This document shows positions 1-8,324 of a stretch of 64,000 bases of DNA, one piece after another. A program made the translations under genes and the position numbers. Under the pieces are notes generated by a model. The model was given only the letters and a program-made list of their open reading frames with translations, did no database searches and had not been told where the DNA came from. Position 1 is the stretch's first letter. Each line of letters opens with the position of its first letter. Source of the stretch: Prevotella sp. (GTDB lineage Bacteria; Bacteroidota; Bacteroidia; Bacteroidales; Bacteroidaceae); NCBI GenBank assembly GCA_017471245.1, contig JAFUVB010000013.1:1-64000 (forward strand), given 5' to 3'.

Positions 1-1272
1 CACGTTGCTGCCCCGCTCCGTGATGAGATAGACAAAGGGGCGGTCGGCATGGAACTCCACCTTGCGCGGCTCGGCAGGTTTTGACGGAGCGATGCTGGTG
101 GTATAGTTGACACCCGCTATTGTCACGGCGGCAGCCTTCGACCCCGTTTCGTTCACCTCGATCTTTGCCTTCTGCTTCATCATGCCCACATAGAGCGTGC
201 CTTCTTCTGCCATTTTCGTGAGCTCGGCATATTTCTGATCAAACATCTGGCGGATGCCCATCTTCTTCAGAACATCAATCAGCGGTATGTCGGCATTGGT
301 ATCCCAACGCGGTATCTTCACGTCAACCTCGCACGATTGCTCCTGTAATTCCTCAGGCCAGAGACTTTTCTCGCCCGACATTTCGTGATAGAGACGGTTC
401 ACAACATCATCAATGCTCTTTCCCTCCTTCGGCAACAGGATTCGCATGCAGAAGTCGCCGTTGCCATAGGGCAATGAAATCGACGTATAGTCGCCCGACT
501 CGCCATAACGTGCCACCACCTTCTGGTGCATCATATCAACCTTCTTCTTTCCCGAAGGCGCACGGAAGTCTTCCTTCTTGGTAAGGCTTTCGCTGAACTT
601 CTCTGCCCAGTCGGCCTTGAAATAGATGGCATTCAGCAGATACATCACCACATCAGGCTTGAACTCATCATCTTCGAGAATCTTCGGAATCATGCCGTGC
701 GTTTTGTCGTTGCACCAGTTGTTGATGCGATCCACGTTGCGCACGTTCCTGAAATCCATGTCCGCCACCTGTGCCTCGTAGAATTTCTCCATCTCCTGCT
801 GATAGGGCTTGGCGATGGTTCCGATGTTGTTGTTCACGAAAATGCTGTTGGCAATCTCTAATGTCACCTTGGGATCCACTTCGGGAGCATCCTTGATCAG
901 CTTCTCACAATAGGCATTTACCGCCGAAGGGTCGCCGTCGCCGAAGCCCAAAGCCTGCTGTATCTCCTTCTGCGTATTGCCTGTGGCTCCTGCATTGAGC
1001 ATTCCCAACACGTAGGTGACGCTCAGCGGCGAGCAGAAAGTGCTCTTGTTCTCTTCCGCTTCACTGATGTTGCGGAACAAGTTCAGCGAGAACAGGTTGT
1101 TGGCATTCACAAACTGCCGCTGCTCGGTGGTCAGCCGAATGGTCTTTTCGGGATACAACATGTTCACCGCACCCGCCTCTCCTTCAATCACATCGTCCTT
1201 GTCTGACGAGCAAGCCGCCATGAAAGCGACCATTGCCAGCACTGCCGGCATCATTTTCCAAAACTTTTTCAT
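1..1272 (-). CDS. Serpin-family protease inhibitor lipoprotein (3' end cut by window)
   Basis: Predicted secreted serpin, which would trap a serine or cysteine protease covalently. The 424 visible residues begin with a lipoprotein signal (FMAAC lipobox near residue 20), then serpin core motifs: FSLNLFRN, FCSPLSVTYVLGMLNAGATG, NAIYFKADW and a hinge VNETGSKAAAVT close to the family consensus VNEEGTEAAAAT. The reactive-centre loop follows (about residues 390-410, with SIAPSKP), then FHADRPFVYLI. Only the last strand and stop codon lie beyond position 1. The small alanines of the hinge are kept, so it is probably inhibitory rather than a dead homologue; the target protease cannot be read from the loop. 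It is transcribed away from the repeat-rich gap on its 5' side. Confidence 0.93.
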   Translation of the reverse strand, partial: MKKFWKMMPAVLAMVAFMAACSSDKDDVIEGEAGAVNMLYPEKTIRLTTEQRQFVNANNLFSLNLFRNISEAEENKSTFCSPLSVTYVLGMLNAGATGNTQKEIQQALGFGDGDPSAVNAYCEKLIKDAPEVDPKVTLEIANSIFVNNNIGTIAKPYQQEMEKFYEAQVADMDFRNVRNVDRINNWCNDKTHGMIPKILEDDEFKPDVVMYLLNAIYFKADWAEKFSESLTKKEDFRAPSGKKKVDMMHQKVVARYGESGDYTSISLPYGNGDFCMRILLPKEGKSIDDVVNRLYHEMSGEKSLWPEELQEQSCEVDVKIPRWDTNADIPLIDVLKKMGIRQMFDQKYAELTKMAEEGTLYVGMMKQKAKIEVNETGSKAAAVTIAGVNYTTSIAPSKPAEPRKVEFHADRPFVYLITERGSNV

Positions 1273-1365
1273 GCTTAATTTCTTTTTCTAAGAAACACCA
1301 TTCGCCACAAAATCTTGCGTCATTAAATGTTAAATAGTGTTATTCTTCCTATCGAATAAAAAGAC

Positions 1366-1600
1366 ACTGATGTGCATATACGCATAACAATCTGGTTTCC
1401 AATCCGTTACTCCATCCGCTGCGTTACCCGCTGCGTTACCTGCTGCGTTACCATCCGCGTGTTTTTATGTCATGCTTAAAGACGTAAGAGGCAAAATAAT
1501 GCAGAACGTGGCGCAGCAGATGACGCAGCGGGTAACGCAGCAGGTAACGCAGAGAATTTTACAACATGCTGACAATCAACGCTTTATGCACATACTCACA
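1366..1600. repeat. Large palindromic element, copy 1 (arms made of 12-bp GTAACGCAGCRG repeats)
   Basis: Two facing arrays, CTGCGTTACC units at about 1418-1452 and the complementary GGTAACGCAG units at about 1512-1552, are surrounded by outer arms that also pair imperfectly (TGTGCATATACGCAT near 1371 against a complementary stretch near 1580-1597). The central spacer of about 60 bp is unlike the one in copy 2. A 34-codon frame at 1499-1603 on the plus strand reads MQNVAQQMTQRVTQQ and onward, and similar frames exist in copy 2 (44811-45078). I see no transposase gene. Whether the peptide or the foldable DNA/RNA matters is unknown. Confidence 0.75.
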
Positions 1601-1689
1601 TAAAATGCCTTTTAAACCAATGGAGGTTAAACCATCATCATGCCACACAATCTGCAAGAACCAAAAAGAGAGGTGAACAGCCATTGGTT

Positions 1690-1821
1690 TCAAAACCTAT
1701 GCTTTCACCCCTCAATATCTATGCTTTTGAGCTCCAAAACCTATGCTTTTGAATGCCAAAACCTATGATTTTGAGCTTCAAAACCTATGCTTTTGAACTC
1801 CGAAACCTATGCTTTTGGGCA
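1690..1821 (+). repeat. 22-bp-period array, six units, core CAAAACCTATGCTTTTG
   Basis: TATG recurs at 1698, 1720, 1742, 1764, 1786 and 1808, an exact 22-bp spacing. Each unit is a 17-bp core whose ends CAAAA and TTTTG are complementary, followed by a 5-bp variable spacer (CCCCT, AGCTC, AATGC, AGCTT, AACTC, GGCAT). The period is not a multiple of three, which argues against coding. It ends about 40 bp from the 3' end of the aldehyde dehydrogenase gene. The same core in reverse orientation forms the array at 44626-44784. Confidence 0.9.
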
Positions 1822-1859
1822 TTAAGGCTTTCGTTGTTCCACGAATCGACTTGTTTGTC

Positions 1860-3299
1860 TTACTCGTAGTGAGTGTCGAGATAAACCACCTTGGTCACGA
1901 GATACTCTTCCATACCGTGCTTGCCGTCCGCACCGCCGATACCGCTCTTCTTCACTCCGGCATGGAATCCCTGGATGGCTTCGAAGTGCCAGCGGTTCAC
2001 GTAGGTCTCTCCGAACTCTATTTCACGGCAGATTCGCGTGGCGGTATCAATGTCCTTGGTGAACACGCTCGATGCCAGACCATACTCACAGTCGTTAGCC
2101 CACTCGATCACCTGGTCGATATTGTCGAACTCAACCAACGGAAGCACCGGACCGAAGGTCTCCTCATGGATGATGTCCATGTCCTGCGTGCAGCAGTCGA
2201 GCACCGTGGCGGGATAGAAATAGCCCTTTCCGCCTGCGGGCGCACCGCCACAGAGCACCTTGGCACCCTGCTCAACAGCATGGTTCACCTTGGCAGTAAC
2301 ACTCTCCAAAGCAGCCTTCTCAACCAGCGGTCCCATATCAACATCCTTATCGATAGCCGGATTACCGAACTTCACTGCCTTGAACTTCTTCACGATCAGG
2401 TCGGTGAACTCCTTCTTGATGTCCTTGTGAACGTAAACGCGCTCGGCGTTGTTGCATATCTGACCGGAGTTTCCGATGCGGCTTTCCAATATTGCCTGCG
2501 CTGCCAGTTCGAGGTCGGCATCCGGGAAAACGATGGCTGGTGCCTTGCCGCCCAGCTCAAGCGACACCTTCGTAATATTGGGAGCGGCAGCCTCCATAAT
2601 CTTCACGCCGGCGCCGACACTACCTGTCAGGCTCACGATACCCACCTTGGGATGGCTTGCCAGGGCATTGCCCACCACTGAACCTTTACCGGTAACCACG
2701 TTGAAAAGTCCTGCGGGCAGACCGCTGTCGTGAACCACCTTGCATATTTCGCAGCAGTTTTCAGGCGTGATCTGTGCCGGTTTGATCACGATGGAGCAGC
2801 CTGTGATCAGGGCAGCAGCTGCCTTGCGGGCAATCAGGAAGAACGGGAAATTCCATGGCAGGATGCCGGCAGCCACGCCGATTGGTTTCTTCACCAGAAT
2901 CATGGTCTCATTGGGTGCATCGCTTTGAATCACTTCACCCTCGATGCGGCGTGCGAACTCGGCCATGTAGTCGAAATAAGTGGCAGTAACTCCCACCTCG
3001 ATACCAGCCAATGCCTGTGTCTTGCCCTGCTCGCGAACCAGGATTTCCTGGAACTTGTCGAAGTTGGCGCGGATGCCGTCGGCAATCTTGTGAAGATAAA
3101 CGGCACGCTCGGCAGCGGGAACCTTTGCCCACTTCTTCTGTGCAACGTAAGCAGCCTCAACTGCCTCGTTCACATCTTCCACGGTACCGGCGGGCTGGCG
3201 GCTCGTCACCTCCTCGGTACTGGGGTTCAACACTTCAATCCATTCTCCGGAACGGCTCTCAACGAACTTGCCGTTGATGTACATCTTAAGATCTTTCAT
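1860..3299 (-). CDS. aldA: NAD-dependent lactaldehyde/glycolaldehyde dehydrogenase, AldA type
   Basis: Oxidises a short aldehyde, probably lactaldehyde or glycolaldehyde, to the acid; in enteric bacteria this enzyme serves fucose and rhamnose breakdown. The 479-residue protein tracks E. coli AldA along its length (YINGKF start, ILPWNFPFFLIARK, LELGGKAPAIV, GFHAGVKKSGIGGADGKHG near the end). Catalytic residues are visible: Asn150 in PWNF, Glu248 in LELGG and Cys282 in GQICNNAERV. It is a single-gene unit with its own promoter and a palindromic operator candidate just upstream. A fucosidase-type GH95 gene lies 46 kb away in this window, but no fucose isomerase or aldolase is nearby, so substrate is inferred only from similarity. 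Confidence 0.9.
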   Translation of the reverse strand: MKDLKMYINGKFVESRSGEWIEVLNPSTEEVTSRQPAGTVEDVNEAVEAAYVAQKKWAKVPAAERAVYLHKIADGIRANFDKFQEILVREQGKTQALAGIEVGVTATYFDYMAEFARRIEGEVIQSDAPNETMILVKKPIGVAAGILPWNFPFFLIARKAAAALITGCSIVIKPAQITPENCCEICKVVHDSGLPAGLFNVVTGKGSVVGNALASHPKVGIVSLTGSVGAGVKIMEAAAPNITKVSLELGGKAPAIVFPDADLELAAQAILESRIGNSGQICNNAERVYVHKDIKKEFTDLIVKKFKAVKFGNPAIDKDVDMGPLVEKAALESVTAKVNHAVEQGAKVLCGGAPAGGKGYFYPATVLDCCTQDMDIIHEETFGPVLPLVEFDNIDQVIEWANDCEYGLASSVFTKDIDTATRICREIEFGETYVNRWHFEAIQGFHAGVKKSGIGGADGKHGMEEYLVTKVVYLDTHYE

Positions 3300-3357
3300 A
3301 CGCGTAGTTTAATTATTAGTTTGTTTTTTAACGGATGTAGTTTGTAATAATTTGTTA

Positions 3358-3388
3358 CAAAGATATAAGTTTTTCGCGAAAGAAACAA
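3358..3388 (-). promoter_or_regulatory. Promoter of the aldehyde dehydrogenase gene
   Basis: On the minus strand TATCTTTG (3358-3365) matches the Bacteroidetes -7 box TAnnTTTG, with TTG (3386-3388) 20 bp upstream. The predicted leader is about 50 nt. Confidence 0.75.
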
Positions 3389-3410
3389 ATATCTCTCGCG
3401 AAAAACTTAT
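3365..3410. promoter_or_regulatory. Perfect 15-bp inverted repeat, candidate operator
   Basis: ATAAGTTTTTCGCGA (3365-3379) and TCGCGAAAAACTTAT (3396-3410) are perfect reverse complements with a 16-bp centre. One arm fills the spacer between the -7 and -33 boxes and the other sits just upstream of the -33 box, an arrangement that suits a dimeric repressor. The bound protein is unknown. Confidence 0.65.
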
Positions 3411-3435
3411 GATTTAGGATTTTTTAGATATGTAG

Positions 3436-3458
3436 GAGTGAAGCCCCATGCTTCACTC
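3436..3458 (-). terminator. Perfect hairpin after the susD-like gene
   Basis: GAGTGAAGC, five-base loop, GCTTCACTC: a perfect 9-bp stem just past the susD-like stop codon. There is no T-run directly after the stem on the minus strand, so terminator activity is a guess from position and symmetry. Confidence 0.45.
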
Positions 3459-3465
3459 TTGTTGA

Positions 3466-4911
3466 TCAATACTCCGGATTCTGAACCATCTGCGGATTAG
3501 TATCCATTTCGTATTTGGGTATCGGCAAGATGATCATGTGGAAGTTCCAGTCGAACTCGAGATACTGCGAGAAGTGATTCGGGGTCTTCGAGATGGCACT
3601 TACCGATACGTTCTTGCGCTCCACCTTGAGACCGTTGCGCATCAGGTCGAACATGCGGTGTCCCTCGCCGAACAGTTCTTTGCGGCGCTCAGTGAGCACG
3701 CGGTCGAGCGTAATAGTCTCACCCTCAACGGTCATACTTGGGTTGGCACGCTTCACAATGGGGTCGAGATATTTCACGGCGTTGGCATTGTCGCCCAGTT
3801 TCTGCGCAGCTTCGGCAGCATTCAGATAAGCCTCTGAGAGGCGGATGAGCGGAATGTTGGCATCGGTGATTGCCTCGCCCTCCTGCGGTTGGTACTTGTT
3901 ACAATAGCCGATCTTGCTGGCTATTTTCACAAGTTTCAGTCGCACGTCTTTTGAATCGCTGCTGAGCAGTTTATAGAACGAACCCGTGACACACAGATCC
4001 TTGTATCCGCTGCCCGAATGGAGATATCCGAGGCTTTCCTTTCCTGGACTGTCTGTGGTGAGGTTAACGATTTCGAAGAGCACCTCGCCAGGTTTTGTGG
4101 CAGATGCGTCATTCGCCCAGGCGGTGGGATACTCATCGGTTGTCCACAGCGCATACTTGTTTTTCTCAGCTCCGGCTATGGCTTCCTGAGCGGTTTTCAG
4201 CGCATTGGCATTGTCGCCCTTGTAAAGATAAACGCGGCTGAGCAGGGTGAGAGCTCCCCACTTGTTGATGTGTCCCTTCTGGAAATCCTCGCCAATGAGG
4301 GAAACTCCAGCAGTGAGGTCGCTGATTATCTGTGTGTAGCACTCGGCTACGGTGCTGCGTGCAGGCTTGCTGTCGATGCTTCCAGGCTCTGTAACGATGG
4401 AAGCACCAAGGCTTTTTCCACCATCTTTCATATAAGGATAGCCATAGAAGCGGCAGAGATCAAAGAGTGCCATGGCGCGGAGCACAAGCGCCTCGCCCTT
4501 CACCTGCTGCCCCAGCTCTTTCTCATCGTCGTTCTGAGCAGGCAGGTTGTCTATTTTATTAAGCACCACATTGCAGTTGGCAATCATATTGTAGAGATAG
4601 CTCCAATGTGTGGAAGGAGCATTGTCGCGCGAAAAACCGAAGCGGTAGTAGTTGCCGGTGCGCTTGGTGGAGCTCACGGCAATCATGTCGTCGCCCGTCA
4701 CATCGCCGTAATATACCAGCCTTCCCGAATAAGCGTAGGCATCTTGCATGGTGTTATACACGCTGTTGAGCGCATATTTTGCCTCTGAGACCAGATTGAT
4801 GCTTGTTGCAGACTCAACCCTTGTTGAAGGCTCAAGGTCGAGCCAGTCGTTGCCACACGATGCCATGGCGGCAGCGGCAGCAATGATGAGAATATATTTA
4901 TTTATTTTCAT
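3466..4911 (-). CDS. SusD/RagB-family nutrient-binding outer-membrane lipoprotein
   Basis: Surface lipoprotein expected to sit as a lid on the adjacent SusC-like transporter and bind its ligand. The 481 residues start with a lipoprotein signal (AAAMASC, lipid-modified Cys19), followed by NDWLDLEPS, the usual start of mature SusD proteins. Family features follow: a TPR-rich alpha-helical middle (ALVLRAMALFDLCRFYGYPY, where the family lines its helices) and a C-terminal RRKELFGEGHRMFDLMR motif. The protein ends in a typical PIPKYEMDTNPQMVQNPEY tail. It lies 19 bp downstream of the SusC-like gene and is surely cotranscribed. No glycoside hydrolase, sigma/anti-sigma pair or hybrid regulator is adjacent, so the substrate cannot be named. 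Confidence 0.95.
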   Translation of the reverse strand: MKINKYILIIAAAAAMASCGNDWLDLEPSTRVESATSINLVSEAKYALNSVYNTMQDAYAYSGRLVYYGDVTGDDMIAVSSTKRTGNYYRFGFSRDNAPSTHWSYLYNMIANCNVVLNKIDNLPAQNDDEKELGQQVKGEALVLRAMALFDLCRFYGYPYMKDGGKSLGASIVTEPGSIDSKPARSTVAECYTQIISDLTAGVSLIGEDFQKGHINKWGALTLLSRVYLYKGDNANALKTAQEAIAGAEKNKYALWTTDEYPTAWANDASATKPGEVLFEIVNLTTDSPGKESLGYLHSGSGYKDLCVTGSFYKLLSSDSKDVRLKLVKIASKIGYCNKYQPQEGEAITDANIPLIRLSEAYLNAAEAAQKLGDNANAVKYLDPIVKRANPSMTVEGETITLDRVLTERRKELFGEGHRMFDLMRNGLKVERKNVSVSAISKTPNHFSQYLEFDWNFHMIILPIPKYEMDTNPQMVQNPEY

Positions 4912-4930
4912 TGTTCTTTGATTTTAAGGG

Positions 4931-7900
4931 TTATAAGTTAACGTTTACTCCAAAAGCAATGGTCTTAAGAGGTGGTGTGCCCCAAATAGCAGCACCTCCC
5001 GACACTGATTCAGGATCGTAATAGTCGTAGGATGCCCATGTCCAAATGTTGTTGGCCGAAGCATAGAGGCGCACGGAGTCGAATCCTGCGGCGCGGCTCC
5101 AGTTTTTGGGCAGCGTGAATCCCAGTGTGATGGTTTTCAGGCGAATGAAATCAGAACTGTGGAGGCGGCGCGTGGTAGTGCATTTGTGCATGGATGTGTA
5201 GCCAGGGCCATAGTCCATGCGCTCGTAGTTGGTAACATCACCTGGCTTCTTCCAGCAGTCAGCATAGTAGATAGGGATGTTTGCCTCCGAGTCATAGCCT
5301 GCGCTCTCAGTCTTTTGCGCCCAAGTGTCGTAGCTATATCCCCCGAACTGATATGAGAACATGAAGCTGAGGTCGAGCCAACGATAACGCAACTGGTTGG
5401 ATAAACCGCCCGTTACGGCCGGCTCTGCATGCTTGTCGAGCGCGATGGCATGGGCTGCAGAATAGTCTTCTGTTATTTCCTTCACATAGTTACCCTTCTC
5501 GTCAATGTCGTTGGTATAGAACTGCGGGGCACCTGTTTCAGGGTTCACGCCTGCAAATTCCACCATGTAGAATGTACGATAGGGCTTGCCCACCTTTCTG
5601 ATCTGCGTCCCGCTGATGATTTCGGTCTGCATACCGTCGAGTTTCACCACTTCGTTCTTGTTGTGTGATATATTGAAAGAGGTGGTCCACTCAAAGTTCT
5701 TGGTGCTGATGTTGGTGGAATTGATGTCAACCTCAACACCCTTGTTCTTCACCTCACCGATGTTCATCAGATAGGAACTCAAGCCTGTGGTCAGGGAAAT
5801 AGGCATGTCCATGAGCAGGTTCTTGGTGGTGCGGGTGTAATATTCAACAGTGAAGCGCACGCGGTTGAACAGCGCAAAGTCAACGCCAAGGTTAAGATTG
5901 TAGTTGGTTTCCCACTTCAAATCCTTGTTTTCTATCTGGTTGATGCCCATGGCTGGTTCAAGATTATAGCCTCCGCTCACAGAGCTGAGACCCATATATC
6001 CGAAGAGATCGGAAGGAAGCGTTCCGTTTACGCCATAGGATGCGCGCAGTTTCATGTCGGTGAGCCAGTTGCTTGCAGGCTTCATGAACTCCTCTTCAAT
6101 CATTCTCCAAGCACCCGAAACCGACCAGAAAGAGCCCCAGCGATGGTCGCGATGCAGGCGCGAGCTTCCGTCAACACGATAGCTTGCACCGAGATAGTAT
6201 TTGTTGGCAAAGTCGTAGTTGGCACGACCGATGTAGGAAACCAGCCTGGTGCGCTTGCTGCTTCCTCCTGCCGACTCGGTCTTCACACCGTTGCTGATGT
6301 CGTTGCGTGAAGGAGTAGCGAAGTTGGAGGTCTCTCCTGAGAGATAGTCGCTATACTGATCGTCGATTTCATATCCCAGCAAACCGTCGAGATGATGGTT
6401 ATCGCCCAGGGTGGTGTTGTAGGTGAGCTGGTTTGTCCACACCATTTTCCGCATTTCATCATACTCTTTCGACATGCCGCCATTGATGTCGTCGCCGTTA
6501 GAAGTGCGAGGATCTGCCCAGTGTTTTCCCTTTGTAATGAGGAAGTCGTAGGCAAGTGTGGTTTTGAATTTCAGGTTCTTGATGAACTCATACTGCCCAT
6601 AAATAGTATTGAACGCACGCGTAACGTAGTTGCGGCGGAAGTCATAGGTCTGCGCAAGCTTAGGGTTACGGTCGGCTATTCGGATGAGTTCACGGTTCCA
6701 TGAGCCATCCTCGTTGTAGACAGCATCCGAAGGAGTGACGGCGTTTCGGGATGTATAGAAGGGCGATGTGTAAGAAGTGCCTTCCTCATACACGTCCTGA
6801 TTCACGTTGGAGAAAAGCAGGTTGGCTCCCAATGTCAACCGGTCGGTGGCAAGATAGTCAACATTCATGCGGCCGGATATGCGCTCCAAGCCTGAAGTCA
6901 TCGTCACACCGTCTTGCTTGAGATAAGCCAGCGAACCGTAGTATTTAAAACGGTCGCTTCCGCCAGTGACAGATGCCTCGTAATTGGAATGACCTCCTTT
7001 GCGGAAGAGAACATCGTCCCAGTCAACATACCCGCACCAAGGCTTGGGGGCAAAGTCATCGATATACTCGTCGGCGTATGCCCTTGCTTCTTCGTCTGTC
7101 TCACCTTTGGTATAGAAACGGTAGTTGTAAAGTCCGTTGTAAATATACTCCCTACGCTGCTCACCATTCATCACAGGACGGTAATCCATGGCGAAATCCG
7201 ACTTGCCCCAGTCGGCCTTGAGGGAAATTTGCGGCTTGCCCGACTTGCCTTTCTTTGTGGTTATCACCACCACACCGTTGGCTGCGCGACTTCCATAGAG
7301 TGAAGCGGCGGCGGCATCCTTGATAATGGTGATGCTCTCGATGTCATCGTTGTTGAGTGTGGACATGATATCGAGTCCGGCGTTTGAGCTGACTGCACTG
7401 ATATCACCGCTGCGCATGGGCACTCCATCGATAACATAGAGGGGCGAATTGCTGGCATTGAACGAACCCATTCCACGGATGTTCAGCGAAGAAGAAGATC
7501 CTGGCTGACCAGAAGACTGCGAGAACTGCACACCGGGAGCATTGCCCTGAAGCATGTCCTTGAACGAAATGGCGGGAATGTCCTTCATCTTCTCACCTCT
7601 CACATTCGAGGCTGAGCCGGCATAGGCTGATTTCTTGAACGTTCCGTAGCCAGTGACAATCACTTCGTCAACCATCATGCTCTCGGGCTTGAGATGTATG
7701 GTGAGCGGCTTGGCAGAACTTACCGACACTTCCTGAGTGGCATAACCGATGGAAGAAACCACCAGCCTGACAGGCAATTGGCTTACAACGAGGGTGAAAC
7801 GCCCATCGACATCGGATACAGTTCCGTTGTTTGTACCCTTTACGAGCACACTCGCCCCGATGACAGGCTCTTGGCTTTCGGCATCCACCACCAATCCGGT

Positions 7901-8029
7901 GAGCGATGCAGCCCTTGCACTGCCGTAGAGCTGATGCAACCCTGGTATTGCCGAACCAAACAGCAACACCCACAACAGGAGCATTTTCAGGCTCCCGTGA
8001 CAATGATCATTTGCTTTACTTAATCTCAT
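4931..8029 (-). CDS. SusC/RagA-family TonB-dependent outer-membrane transporter
   Basis: TonB-energised beta-barrel that imports the ligand delivered by its SusD partner. Of 1032 residues, about 1-41 form the signal sequence, 44-115 a carboxypeptidase-D-like regulatory domain (LTGLVVDAESQEPVIGASV), 120-230 the plug with the hallmark DEVIVTGYG and PLYVIDGVPM motifs, and the rest the barrel, ending in FGVNVNL with hydrophobic alternation. There is no N-terminal STN signalling domain, so it is not expected to talk directly to an anti-sigma factor. The signal sequence is long (charged MRLSKANDHCHGSLK before the hydrophobic stretch), which is usual for this family. It is the first gene of a two-gene operon. 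Confidence 0.95.
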   Translation of the reverse strand: MRLSKANDHCHGSLKMLLLWVLLFGSAIPGLHQLYGSARAASLTGLVVDAESQEPVIGASVLVKGTNNGTVSDVDGRFTLVVSQLPVRLVVSSIGYATQEVSVSSAKPLTIHLKPESMMVDEVIVTGYGTFKKSAYAGSASNVRGEKMKDIPAISFKDMLQGNAPGVQFSQSSGQPGSSSSLNIRGMGSFNASNSPLYVIDGVPMRSGDISAVSSNAGLDIMSTLNNDDIESITIIKDAAAASLYGSRAANGVVVITTKKGKSGKPQISLKADWGKSDFAMDYRPVMNGEQRREYIYNGLYNYRFYTKGETDEEARAYADEYIDDFAPKPWCGYVDWDDVLFRKGGHSNYEASVTGGSDRFKYYGSLAYLKQDGVTMTSGLERISGRMNVDYLATDRLTLGANLLFSNVNQDVYEEGTSYTSPFYTSRNAVTPSDAVYNEDGSWNRELIRIADRNPKLAQTYDFRRNYVTRAFNTIYGQYEFIKNLKFKTTLAYDFLITKGKHWADPRTSNGDDINGGMSKEYDEMRKMVWTNQLTYNTTLGDNHHLDGLLGYEIDDQYSDYLSGETSNFATPSRNDISNGVKTESAGGSSKRTRLVSYIGRANYDFANKYYLGASYRVDGSSRLHRDHRWGSFWSVSGAWRMIEEEFMKPASNWLTDMKLRASYGVNGTLPSDLFGYMGLSSVSGGYNLEPAMGINQIENKDLKWETNYNLNLGVDFALFNRVRFTVEYYTRTTKNLLMDMPISLTTGLSSYLMNIGEVKNKGVEVDINSTNISTKNFEWTTSFNISHNKNEVVKLDGMQTEIISGTQIRKVGKPYRTFYMVEFAGVNPETGAPQFYTNDIDEKGNYVKEITEDYSAAHAIALDKHAEPAVTGGLSNQLRYRWLDLSFMFSYQFGGYSYDTWAQKTESAGYDSEANIPIYYADCWKKPGDVTNYERMDYGPGYTSMHKCTTTRRLHSSDFIRLKTITLGFTLPKNWSRAAGFDSVRLYASANNIWTWASYDYYDPESVSGGAAIWGTPPLKTIAFGVNVNL

Positions 8030-8191
8030 AAGACATTCAAAATAATTAAGGTTAATAACTAATCATCTTCTATTACGCTTCCACATTACTCGTCTTGTAT
8101 CAACAAAAAAGCACGGTCTTCATGGTAGATGCTTATCATCGGATGGCGCACTTTTCTATGGTATTTCGATTTCGTGTGTCGCTTTGCTTGG

Positions 8192-8221
8192 CAAAGATAT
8201 TTAAAAAATTCTAAATCGCAA
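8192..8221 (-). promoter_or_regulatory. Promoter of the SusC/SusD operon
   Basis: Minus-strand TATCTTTG (8192-8199) with TTG (8219-8221) 19 bp upstream. The predicted 5' leader is about 155 nt, long enough to hold a regulatory RNA structure, but I could not identify one. Confidence 0.75.
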
Positions 8222-8257
8222 GCAGATTTTCTTGTTTAGGACAATAAATGAGAAATT

Positions 8258-8295
8258 CCGAATAAAGATTCCCGCATTTCGTAGAATTTATTCGG
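8258..8295 (-). terminator. Hairpin between the phosphatase gene and the SusCD promoter
   Basis: CCGAATAAA (8258-8266) pairs perfectly with TTTATTCGG (8287-8295). It lies about 30 bp past the phosphatase stop codon on the minus strand. The following T-run is weak. Confidence 0.45.
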
Positions 8296-8324
8296 AGTTT
8301 TTCAAACCAAGGTATTCGCAATTG

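Noticed and set aside
1690-1821. Possible CRISPR array
   Set aside because: Unit period is 22 bp with 5-bp spacers, far too short for CRISPR; no cas genes are present.
1809-2681. Plus-strand frame of 290 codons opposite the aldehyde dehydrogenase
   Set aside because: Antisense shadow; the minus-strand gene has catalytic residues and a promoter.
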